The notes beneath the pieces were generated by a model. The model did not search any database and was not told where the DNA came from. It saw only the letters and a program-made list of their open reading frames with translations. DNA of 64,000 nucleotides from positions 6,902,001-6,966,000 of the forward strand of contig NC_134167.1 of the NCBI RefSeq assembly GCF_033958435.1, in the 5' to 3' direction. The stretch is from Carettochelys insculpta (taxonomy: Eukaryota > Chordata > Testudines > Carettochelyidae). Below, in pieces: positions 36,956 to 46,984 of the stretch (the stretch's first letter is position 1; every line of letters starts with the position of its first letter). Position numbers and translations under genes: made by a program.

Positions 36956-37503
36956 ACCTTTCAATTTGGATCCATATTTACTTATGGACATTTTGGGATG
37001 TAGAAGGATAACAAGGACAATGCAACCTTAAAACCTTATGGTTTCTACTTCAACACTTGTAGCTATAACTTTCTGCTCTTGTCCTTAAGCAAATAATTAA
37101 ACTTTATGTGATGAGAATTACATTAGCACAATGATTTCTATCATAGACCATCACTAGGGTTTGAACTCTCTGGCACACTTCCCTACCATCTGAGCTTTGT
37201 GCTGAGTCACTTTGTTACCTAAAAGCAGTAGCAGGTTGTTATCTTCCATATGAATTAGCCATGTGAGGAGGGCACAACTCTTCATATAAGCTCTCCTCAC
37301 TGCATGTTTGGTTTAGATATGCTGCAGAAAAAACCATAGATATATAGGGTTTTACTGGAGCACAGTGACAATTCTCCATTGGAAAATCTGGTTTACTTCA
37401 AAAAAGAAATAAGAAATTCAAAGGTGTAATAAACAGCCTATGATTGTTCCTTGCCCATCTAATTCATAGAGTAAGTAGAAGATATCGTATATTGCTCTTC
37501 TTG

Positions 37504-38212
37504 GCTACGTCTACACGTGAAGCCAACATCGAAATAGCTTATTTCGATGTAGCAACATCGAAATAGGCTATTTCGATGAATAACGTCTACACGTCCTCCA
37601 GGGCTGGCAACGTCGATGTTCAACTTCGACGTTGCGCGGCACCACATCGAAATAGGCGCTGCGAGGGTACGTCTACACGCCAAAGCGGCCCACATCGAAA
37701 TAAGGGTGCCAGGCACAGCTGCAGACAGGGTCACAGGGCGGACTCAACAGCCAGCCGCTCCCTTAAAGGGCCCCTCCCAGACACAGTTGCACTAAACAAC
37801 ACAAGATACACAGAGCCTACAACTGGTTGCAGACCCTGTGCCTGCAGCATGGATCCCCAGCTGCCGCAGCAGCAGCCAGAAGCCCTGGGCTAAGGGCTGT
37901 TGCCCATGGTGACCATAGAGCCCCGCAGGGGCTGGAGAGAGAGCATCTCTCAACCCCCCAGCTGATGGCCGCCATGGAGGACCCGGCAATTTCGACGTTG
38001 CGGGACGCGGATCATCTACACGGTCCCTACTTTGACGTTGAACGTCGAAGTAGGGCGGTATTCCGATCCCCTCATGAGGTTAGCGACTTCGACGTCTCGC
38101 CGCCTAACGTCGAAGTTAACTTCGAAATAGCGCCCAACGCGTGTAGCCGCGACGGGCGCTATTTCGAAGTTAGTGCCGCTACTTCGAAGTAGCGTGCATG
38201 TGTAGACACAGC
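37504..38212 (+). mobile_element. 709-bp CpG-rich inverted-repeat DNA element, copy 2
   Basis: It has the same length as copy 1 and is nearly identical in opposite orientation. It begins GCTACGTCTACACGTG and ends TGTAGACACAGC. A flush 5-bp direct repeat TCTTG flanks it (37499-37503 and 38213-38217), a likely target-site duplication. The high identity points to fairly recent insertion. The frame 37827-38192 is the counterpart of 4714-5079. Confidence 0.82.
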
Positions 38213-38844
38213 TCTTGTGTATCAAGGAGCAAATGCTGCCTATGCTCACAAATACTGAGGGTCCTGTGTCAGTCTGCTGTGAAGAATTGGAGAGGGAAGG
38301 ATAAGATGATCAAACAGCACAGAACAGCTACCTGATTCTCCCTTGTCTTTCTCTTTGCTTGCAGATTCATACCCATGCACAAAGAATGGCAAATTCTACT
38401 GGATCAGAATGGTCATGTTTTCGCATTCTGCCCAGATGAAAATAGTATCACAAAGTAAAAGGTGCTGTTGAACTGAGCTTTGGGAGTTGAGATTTTTGGG
38501 TTCTGTTACTGGCTCTGTTGCTAACTCACTGCGTAGGCCTGGGAAACGAGCAAGAGGAGAGAGTAACAAAAGCTGCCTCCTGGGGAGCCCAATAAGGCTC
38601 ACAGGGTTTAATTTGCAGCTTCAATGAATCAGGGGATATGAGGAATGTGATCATGGCTCTTAGTATACACTGTGCAATGAACACCTCATGAGGTGGCAAT
38701 GAAGCAAGCAGGGATCCAGATTGACACTGGAGGTAAAAGACCCATAAAACTCACAGGTAAAGGCAAAAATAGAAATATAATTAGTAATCTGTTGAGTGAG
38801 TTTGCTGAGAAGAGTCAGAGTGTCACCGAAGTAAATAGTAAGGA

Positions 38845-39040
38845 TGATCCTGGGGACAGAACACAGGTCTGGGACTCAAGAGATCCAAGTTTAATTCCAT
38901 ACACCCACAAGTTTCCATTATGACACTGGGCAAATCACTTAATCCACCCTGTGCCTCTATTCCCAATTTGTAAAATGGGAGAAATAGTCCTGGCTTGTAG
39001 GAAAACCCAGTGATTGAAAGGTGCTTGGATATAGTGACCA
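38845..39040 (+). mobile_element. MIR-like SINE
   Basis: CTGGGACTCAAGAGATCCAA, then GACACTGGGCAAATCACTTA, CTGTGCCTCTATTCCCAATT and TGTAAAATGGGAGAAATAG follow the MIR consensus order. Confidence 0.75.
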
Positions 39041-39535
39041 GGGTTCTGTAGACAGCCAGATGGAAGCTTCTTTTTGAGTCTGTTTCATCCTTCTGCCATC
39101 CTTCACAAGGTTCTCCTTTTGAAACACCCCTGTGCTACAGATGCTGGTTCAGGCATCTCTGCAGCTACCCAAATTTTGTGTTTCCATGGGCTTGCAGAAG
39201 GCAGGAATTGCCCCAGTTTAAGTCTATTTATCTCACGCTACCATTTTCCCTGTAATGCCTCTATGCACCAAAGAAGTCATGGAAGCAGCGCAGAGCTGGT
39301 TTGGTGCAGGGCAGATGGCTTTGGCTACGTGTCCAGAGGGCACAACTGAGAAATCCATGCGACTAGCTTTCACTAGTGTAGCTGGCAGCAAGTTTCCTTA
39401 AATGTGGTGAAGATGGACAGTGGCAGCTTGACTTTCTCCTCTCCTCCTCTGGTGATGAAAGTTGAATTTTCAGTGCCTGCTTAATACTGAGATTCACACT
39501 TGGTTGTGAGCCAAGCCTCACATATGCAGCCTGGG

Positions 39536-39732
39536 CAGTGTTTCCTCTAATTTTTTCCATCCATGGGTGCAATAAATTTTGTTATGTGCACTGAGGCACG
39601 TGCAGATGTGCACCACCAGTAGAAACACATGCTGCCAGCTGTAGGGGTCTGTGGGTACTCTGCTGATCAGCTGGGCAGCACCTGAATCTCTGCTGAGTGG
39701 CCACCCAAGCACTCAGCTTACAGGGAACACTG
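39536..39732 (+). mobile_element. hAT-type MITE with perfect 8-bp target duplication
   Basis: A 197-bp element starting CAGTGTTTCCTCTAA and ending TTACAGGGAACACTG. It is flanked by AGCCTGGG at 39528-39535 and 39733-39740. CAG...CTG ends plus an 8-bp duplication are hAT hallmarks. Three other copies are in the window. Confidence 0.9.
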
Positions 39733-40739
39733 AGCCTGGGAGCTGGAATCCAGGAGTATTGGCTCCAGATACACAGGGCCTAGAAAGGAAGGAAGGAGAC
39801 TGCCCCTTGAATGCTCTCCAGGTTGCCTGCACTCTGGAATTAAGGGCCATATTCTGGAATCACACAAGATGCTGCCAAGGTCTAGCACACAGCCTGCACT
39901 TTTCCTGGATATCAAAGGTGCACAGCTCCTGTTTTTAAAGTGCCACTTCTCTCAGTTCCAGTCTCTTCCTTTGAGAGTCCTTCCTTATGTTGCCTCCAAA
40001 GTGCAGCTAATTACAAGCTGTCACCATCCCTTATGTACTCAGTCTCATATTATTCCAATGGTTTTTGTACCCTCATTAGTTTTAAGAGGCCCCCATCAGG
40101 TAAAACATAATTTCCATATCAGTGTAACTGAGCCAATCAAGCAGGTTGCCTAAAGCTTTGAAAACCCTTCATTAGCCTCAAGGATCCCTTTATAATGACT
40201 GCAAAACCTGAGGGAGCTTTGGAGACCAATTGAAAAGAGGTTGTCAAGGTCAGAGACTGGTGGACAGGATTCAAGATGCTCCTGCAGGAGGAACAGGTCA
40301 TCCTGAGACAAGCCATGGAGAGCACTGGAGTATCAAGCAGATGGTGTGTCCAGGAGCTGCCATTTTAGGGATGAGACACAAGACTGAGAGCCTGACCCTT
40401 CATGCTCATTAAAGGGTTTGTGGGGATGTCTCTGCAATGTTTGGGGAGTTTGTTTTAGCTTTCCTGATGGAAATATAAGATAAACTTTCAAATGCCATCT
40501 CAGGAGCCCTCAGAGAGCTTCAGAAAGATCTTAAGGTTTACCAGAGGACTCCCTGGGCACTGTGCCCATCCAACAGGTCTTGGTGACAACTGGAAGAGGA
40601 CTCAGACCCTGCTGTTCCTGAAAGCAAAGCCTTCAACCAGCTAAGCTAAGATTAATATCCATTAGCAATATAGGGCCTATGACATCCAACTGAGCAATTC
40701 CCATGCTTTCCAGTAGAGGGAAGTGGCTTGTTTACACAC

Positions 40740-41470
40740 TGGCCACTCTGCTACAATGTAATCGCTTCCATCTTTAAAAGACACTCTTCTTGCCTAGTGT
40801 CCATGCTGCATTCTTTCACTGAGGCAGCTGAGTCCCAGCAGTAGGTGCAGCAGTTGCCACCTGCTCATTTAGACAGAGCCTATAAAGCTGCTGGCGGCTG
40901 TCTCTGGCAGAGAAGCAGCACAGCAGGAACATGAAGGATTATTATTATCATAAAGAGAAAATGAGAAATGATCTCGTTCCTAAAAAATATGCCGCACTGT
41001 GAATATCCTCCACGCAAACACGTTTGATCCTCTGTCACATTGGGCAAGCTTCTCATATTAAGCAGAATAATAGCCTTTCTGAAGAAATATTAGTAGGTTA
41101 TTTTCCTTTTGGTGCAGTTGGCTTTAAGATGAGGGCCCTGCCTATTGCACTGTCAGTTCATTTAGTGATTATTAGAGAAGCAGGTGATTTCTATTAAAGG
41201 GAAGTGACAGACTGTTCATTATGTATAGATGCATGTTTATTAAATTGGAAGTGTAGAGCAAGCAGCCAGTCTCATTCACATCCAAATTCCAGATCCATCT
41301 ATTTTATTTTGCAGCTGGAAGTTTCAGAGCATAGCTAAAGCTGAAGCAGTTCACCAGACGGAGATGCAAAAGTGTCATGTTCATGCACAGATGTGTCTTC
41401 TATAGAAAACATGAGATTAAACTGGGGAAACACAACCTCTTCAGCAAGTCACCCCATTGAATTTCCCAGC
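40740..41470. other. Apparently single-copy non-coding tract
   Basis: No repeat motif recognised over about 700 bp, unusual in this repeat-dense window. It contains AT-rich and TAAT-rich words but no open frame of note. Confidence 0.4.
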
Positions 41471-41733
41471 ATCTTAACTAGAGAGTTTTGGGAATGAAGG
41501 GAGGCACAAAGATGGCATGAGGATTCTGTCTTTCAGCCTAGACCTGCTGCTGCCACCTAGGTGTGTCATGACGCTTGACCAAATAGGAACGTAGCAGTTA
41601 TTCTGTGTGCCCATCCAAGTAAACAACCTGTCTCTAAGAGTAGCCAGCACTGGCAAGAATTGTGCATGCAGTGGACAATTATACTGTACTCTGTCCATAG
41701 GAGAAGATTCTTCCCAGCTTCCATCAGTTATTG

Positions 41734-42060
41734 CAGGGGTCAGCAACCCCCAGCCAGGGTGCCAAGAATGGTCCATGAGCCAATTTTCATGGGCACATGA
41801 GGTGGGAGCTCAGCCCTACCCCTCCTCCCCCAGGCAGCCAGGAGCTCACTCAAAGCCATGCCAACTGTGGAGTAACAAAAGACAAGCTAATGCTACCAAC
41901 CACCACCTAAACAGTAAAGCTCTGCATCTTAATGTATTAATAAAGCTGTTGTAAGTAGGACTATTAGTGACATTAAAAAGTATCACTGGCATTCAGACTG
42001 TACATAGAGGTCAAAAGGTCAGATTTTGGCACTTTGCCTAGGAAAGGTTGCTGATCCCTG
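41734..42060. mobile_element. hAT-type (Charlie-like) element
   Basis: Ends are CAGGGGTCAGCAACC and GGTTGCTGATCCCTG, perfect 15-bp inverted repeats. Flanks AGTTATTG/AGTTAGTA agree at 6 of 8. 327 bp with no transposase frame. Confidence 0.88.
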
Positions 42061-42099
42061 AGTTAGTATTTTGTTTGTTCCCTGAGGTAACAGAACTTA

Positions 42100-42330
42100 C
42101 ATCCCCTTTTTTCTTCTATCTATCTATCTGTCTCTTTTAAAGTGTGTCTGGCTGTGAGTCCATCTGTCAGTATGCCTGTGAGTCTGTTTGTTCAAAAACT
42201 CCTCCTACACTGTAAGGAAGAGGACCACCAAATTTGGTACGCAGCTTCTTCTTACCCTAACTTAAAGTAAGGTTGGGGTTTCATTGTGCCTGGAAAATGG
42301 GAAGTGCCAGAAGTGGGACTGTTTTCCGTA
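42100..42330. repeat. Probable dispersed repeat following a (TATC)n start
   Basis: TCTATCTATCTGTCTC, then AAAAACTCCTCCTACACTGT and GACCACCAAATTTGGTACGC are phrases common in reptile repeats. Class not determined. Confidence 0.4.
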
Positions 42331-42809
42331 CCATGGAAAGGGAGACTACAGAGAGAGGAGGGACATGAAAGGAAGGGGCTCTGAGAGGAGGGCTGTCATA
42401 CTGTGAGTGGCCACTGAGGGCAGCTGAAGCACCAAGAGAGTGGCCGGTAGGGCTGGGACTCTACCATCTTTCCTGCCACCAGCCTGGGTAAGCTCCCACA
42501 ACTAGCAAGAGAGTCAAAGAAAAAAAAAAAAGCATACAAGCTCCACTTAATGGTTGGCCATGCTTCAATGCAATAGAAATAAGAGTAGCAGTGGTTTAAA
42601 AAAAAAAGGGATTTTTCTTTTCACTTTTCCCAAAACTGTTTCATAAAGACATGTTTGTTCCCCTCCGATGTCTTCATTAGGAACAGAGAACGTCATTAAT
42701 TTTATCTGTGTGTGCATGGTCATGTGTGTATTAGTGTCTCTATTGGACAAATCAGAAATTCTCAGGTGTGGCTCATAGGTTTTATAGTGATAGTATCTAA
42801 TAGAGATTT

Positions 42810-42895
42810 TCCTGTAGCTCAGGTAGTAGAGCTCTTTGCTTTTGGAGGAAGAAGAGCTGGTATCTATCCCTACAGCAATATTGAATTTCTGTGAC
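42810..42895 (+). mobile_element. tRNA-like SINE head, degenerate
   Basis: CCTGTAGCTCAGGTAGTAGA is A-box-like. The B-box position (GGTATCTATCC, 42860s) is poor. Similar in layout to the head at 33370-33270. Confidence 0.35.
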
Positions 42896-43479
42896 TGATT
42901 TCTTTGTGGCATGGTGACGATCAAGTACCGTAGGCCCACACAAACTTGTTACAACACAGATCATCTGACAATAGGAAATGTAGTTAAGTGACTTAAGAGC
43001 AGGCCTGGAAGCCAGGGACAACTGAGCAGATCTAGTCAGGATTTTTTTTTTTTTTTAAAGTTTTCAAACACTGCTTCCCCCCAAGGGGAAAGTGACAATT
43101 TGCCAAAACTGAAACTTGTTGTGGGGAATGGTCAATTTTGATAAATGTTTTACCTCAATTTAAAACAAACACCTAAACAAAACCTTGCTTTAGTTTCCAT
43201 ATTTTCAAAACATTTGTCGAAACATTTTGATATTATCTAAACACAATTTCTGGTTTTCATGCTCAAAATAGCTTTTTATTTTGGAATTTTTGCTAATTAT
43301 AGTAGAGAGGGGAAAAATAATGCTGAAATTCAGAAGGAAAACGTTTGAGTGATCTGGATGGAAACATTTTTTGTTTTGTGAGTTTTTGAGAATTTGACTT
43401 TTCATCTTAATGAAGTATGGGAAATTTTTTCAATCTCTCAAAAAGGGTTTTGTGGGAAGGGTGAACCATTTGCCATTCA

Positions 43480-43600
43480 ATTCTGCTCCTGGGGACTGAC
43501 CCCAGCTCTCCCACTGACTACTCATTTGACCCGTTCCTCAGTTTTCTAATTTGTAAAATGAGGAAAATTCTGAGTAATTTCTCAGCAGAAGTGGTTATGG
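43480..43600 (+). mobile_element. MIR-like SINE fragment
   Basis: CCAGCTCTCCCACTGACTAC, then CCTCAGTTTTCTAATTTGTA and AAATGAGGAAAATTCTGAG. Confidence 0.6.
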
Positions 43601-44454
43601 AATTTTAATAATATTTATACAGAACTTTTGCACATGCACGTCTCATTCCCTCTCTCTTGGACATGGGCTGCATGCCATCCCCCAGAGCTTTTCCACCCTG
43701 TATTTAATTTGGTGTGTGTACATTTGTGAAACATAGTCTCCAACTGACTTAAAATAAAAATCTCTGCTATCTGGTGAATGCCGCTTCCTGGATTGTGGCT
43801 CTGTCATGGTGAAGATCTGTATTCTTGCTGAGTGATTGTGATTGGTAAATGACTTGGTTCTGCTCTGGGGAGACAGGCCTAAGAAATAAACTGGAGGTGT
43901 GTTGAGTCACCAGCTGGCTGCAAAATGTACAAATGCTGCCCCTTAGAGGCTGCAAGTCCTTATGGCAGCACAGCCTCAGAAGGAATGAACTGCACTCCTC
44001 TTTTGTTGTCATTGTTGTGTACATACACTGATGTCCTACCTGGCACAGGAATATACTGCTGTCTACATGGGACATTGCCTTGGCATGTAGGGTGAAAACA
44101 TGCCTGAAGCCATGTGCTTGCACATGGGTATATGGCTCTCCACTTAGCTAAGCAGTGCCTCCCAGCCTATACTGCCCTCCCTCCCACCAGAGCCTGTCCC
44201 TCTTACGTGTCACCCTCTATCTCGTGGCAAAGCCATGAACAGAGTCCTAGAGTCCTAACCTGGTGCCTTTTTCAGGAATATCCTCCCTCCCAAGTGTTCT
44301 ATTTTAGATCAACCAGGGGAGGAGGAGGAAGGCTGTTACTACAGTGCTTTGGGTTTCTGCACTGTAGTTTAGCAGCAGTAATAAGCAGGGAACGTACACC
44401 AAAAATCTTGCCAACAGAAGTGTTTTCCCCCTTTGAGACGTGTATCCGAGGTTA

Positions 44455-44640
44455 GCATTAGTCTGTATATGCAAAAACAATGAGAAGTCCTGTGGTACCT
44501 TATAGACTAACAGAGTTATTGGAACATAAGCTTTTGTGTCCAATAACCACTTCCTCAGAGGGTCTTTGCCCACAAATGCTTACGCTTGAACTAATCTGTT
44601 AGTCTATAAGGTGCCACAGGACTTCTTGTTGTTGTTCTTC
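44455..44640. mobile_element. Foldback copy of the TATAAGGTGCCACAGG repeat
   Basis: Left arm reads GAAGTCCTGTGGTACCTTAT then AGACTAACAG. Right arm reads CTGTTAGTCTATAAGGTGCC then ACAGGACTTCTTGTTG. Inner TTTGCCCACAAATGCTTACG keeps part of the conserved hairpin. It lies about 2.2 kb upstream of KCNU1 exon 1. Confidence 0.6.
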
Positions 44641-45654
44641 TTGGAGAATCCCCTTGGGTAGGTTCCATACCTGGCAGTTCTACGCAGGGTCAGAGCTTCA
44701 GACCATTTTGCTCACTCCCTGTAACTTATGATCTCGAAACTGTTCGAGAAAAGCTGGGCAAGGAAGAGAGGTTGGGAGACACAGCCGAATTCAGTTGTGT
44801 ATGAACGAAATGTGCAAAACCAGGGGCAAGTTACTCAGCTTAGGACAATAGTCCGTGTATCTCCCTTTGGGAACTGGTTTCAACAGCTTTCAATTCCTGG
44901 CTCAAGGGCTTTGGAATCTTAGATGGGTAGCTGATTGTAACTGTGGCATATCAAAGTCTAGCGGCATACCCACAAATAACAACTCTGCCCCTTAACAGTC
45001 TTCACCATTCAAAACACGTCCCATTTGTTCCAGTCACTCACAGTCCCGTTTGGCTCTCAGATGTGAGGAGGGAGGGTATTAAATAATTACTGTATTTAAA
45101 AGCTACAATAAGACATTCTATGCCCACCAGACGGCGATCCGCTAGGCTGTTATTTCACCATTCGATTTTCATGTGCACACATTCCCTCATTCAGGCGAAA
45201 TCATCACTTCCACTCTCAGCTGGCCTGATTGCATAAAGAAGAATCTGATTGCATTATTCATCTGAAAAGCTTCATAAAAGACTTTTTTTAAAACTCTTGA
45301 GGAGACCTAAAGCTTTTGATGAAATTATATTTCAATGGGATAAAAAAAAAAAGACTGAGTTAACCGATTACATCTGAGCTCAACTCCCTCACAAGCTGCA
45401 GATGTGGTGTCTGTGGTAGAAGATGGGCTGTTGTTTTTATTGAGCAATATATTGAAAACGGCATGTTGTGTTGCTCCTTTCTATTGTTCGTCCCTCTGGC
45501 CCAGGCCTGGTTACCACAGCACTTCAAAGGATCTTTCTTGTATTCCAATTTAATGGCATGTGAGCTAATCGGTGAGGAAATGCTGCCACCTATGGACAGG
45601 AAGGTAGAATGGTAACTTCTCAAGAAGAACAGCTGTGTTTAGATCACATGTCCC

Positions 45655-45735
45655 CTCCAGTCCAGCAACAGAAGCTGGTCCAATAAAAGATATTATCTCA
45701 TCTGCCTTGTCTCTCTGGCATCCTGGCACTAAAAC
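45655..45735 (+). mobile_element. Penelope-like-type 3' end fragment
   Basis: GCTGGTCCAATAAAAGATAT followed by TGCCTTGTCTCTCTGGCATC is a widespread reptilian repeat end. Only about 80 bp remain, about 1.1 kb before KCNU1 exon 1. Confidence 0.4.
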
Positions 45736-46129
45736 AGATGCAAATTCTCTGCAGTCAGTCCGATCTGCCTCCTGTTCTTTTCTGGAGGGTTGTGAAGCTG
45801 AATTTGAAAGAGGAGTTTAGTTTTTTCTTAAAATGAATGGATGGAGATTAATAAACCAGGCTTTGGACAGAAGAGGAAGAGCATTCCCCTGTTTAGTTTT
45901 GGCCCTCTGAACCCTTTTCATCATCTCTTGTTTTGAAATATAAATGTCCTATTCGTGTATTTCTCTTTGAACAGATGGACACAGACAAGAACTCACAGCT
46001 GATCATCCCTGTCTCAAATGGTATGGGTGCTCAAAGGATGGAGCAGTTCTGGATTCAAATTTTCCAGTTATTCTCAATTCTTGTGGCATCATTATTTATA
46101 TTGCGGTTGTGCTTGGAGGTCCCAATTGA

Positions 46130-46375
46130 GATGGTGCTGCACAGAGACCCAGTCCTTCCCCTATGGGTTTACAATCTAAATAGGCAAGATGAAAAAGGAA
46201 CAAAAGAAAGGAAGGCTTGTTCCCCCAATTTTGCAGACCAGAAACTGAGGCTCAGAGAGACTAAATGGGATGCCCTTTTATTTAATACTCAAAGGCAGTG
46301 CAAGAGTCAGCAATTAGACCTGATTTTCTGAGATCCAGACTAGTCCTTTAACCACGAGACCATCTTCTCCCATAG
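46130..46375 (+). mobile_element. Old SINE/LINE 3' remnant upstream of KCNU1
   Basis: GGTGCTGCACAGAGACCCAG, TATGGGTTTACAATCTAAAT, CAGAAACTGAGGCTCAGAGA and TAACCACGAGACCATCTTC follow the order of a widespread amniote repeat that ends in a GACTAGTCCTTTAACCACGA-like run. It underlies most of the frame 45933-46331, which is therefore not a gene. Confidence 0.55.
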
Positions 46376-46485
46376 ACCTCCCTCTGTGAGGACAGCCAAG
46401 TAAGTCAATTGCAGGTAAGTTGATTCTAGCTATGCAATTGCTGTAGCTAGAGCTCATATCTACAATCGACTTCAATGCCTGTTGT
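46372..46485. mobile_element. MITE fragment upstream of KCNU1
   Basis: CATAGACCTCCCTCTGTGAG, then TTGATTCTAGCTATGCAATT and AGCTCATATCTACAATCGAC, half of a GAGAAACTCTCC-family element. It lies about 350 bp upstream of the exon 1 start. Confidence 0.45.
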
Positions 46486-46683
46486 AGGCCTCACCTATGA
46501 GACAAGAATTGCTTAAAAGGTTTTCCAGGGAAAAAGCTAGTGATTATTTATGAAGTGAATAGTAATACAGTGTGTCACTACTGCAAAAATGTATACAGAG
46601 GTATCCCTAACAATGAGAGATGGCCCAGATTCAAAAACCCTGGATCCAGATGTGTCTTTTTGCATTTCCAGCTCTTCTCTTCC

Positions 46684-46691
46684 TATAAAAG
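46684..46691 (+). promoter_or_regulatory. KCNU1: Candidate TATA box of KCNU1
   Basis: A consensus TATAAAAG lies 138 bp upstream of the exon 1 ATG. Initiation about 30 bp downstream would give a leader of roughly 110 nt containing short out-of-frame and same-frame upstream ATGs (46710 and later) that close by 46792. There is no CpG island. This is a consensus match only. Confidence 0.3.
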
Positions 46692-46828
46692 CAATAACAT
46701 CACACTGCTACATGTTGATAATGATGTCACAATCAAACTACAAAAGCATCATATGTCTCAGAATGTCACAGCTGAGCAGTGGAAGAAGCTGAGACAGAAG
46801 CAGGCAAAGGAAACTGAGCAGTACTAAC

Positions 46829-46984
46829 ATGTCTGAGGACAGAACCTACTGTAAAAAATATGTCCAGTTTGCTTTTATCCTCTCCTCTCTGTCAATTTTC
46901 TTAGGAGGCCTGTTCCTCATATTAGTTGCCAGGATAGCCAAATATACTTACAGGTTCATCTCAAAGTACATTTGCAGTTCAAAG
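46829..46984 (+). CDS. KCNU1: KCNU1 exon 1: extracellular N-terminus and S0 helix
   Basis: Encodes 52 residues starting [10 protein letters not shown]. The S0 helix is [18 protein letters not shown], close to mammalian Slo3 S0 (AFILSS...FFGGL). The ATG has A at -3, and the same frame upstream is closed by a TGA at 46790-46792, so this is the first usable start in this exon. The donor is AAAG|GTAAAT and the exon ends in phase 0. Mammalian Slo3 starts slightly further upstream, so a short extra N-terminal stretch from an unseen upstream exon cannot be excluded. Confidence 0.88.

Noticed and set aside
37827..38192. 121-codon frame duplicated at 4714-5079 as a possible gene pair
   Set aside because: Wholly inside the 709-bp transposable element; several other frames are open because of CpG-rich palindromes.
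43767..44455. 118- and 113-codon frames on opposite strands
   Set aside because: No family recognised; composition like surrounding non-coding DNA.
45933..46331. 132-codon open frame just upstream of KCNU1, with a hydrophobic segment near residues 45-65
   Set aside because: Most of it lies in an old dispersed repeat (46130-46375), and no splice-consistent link to exon 1 or match to the Slo3 N-terminus is seen.
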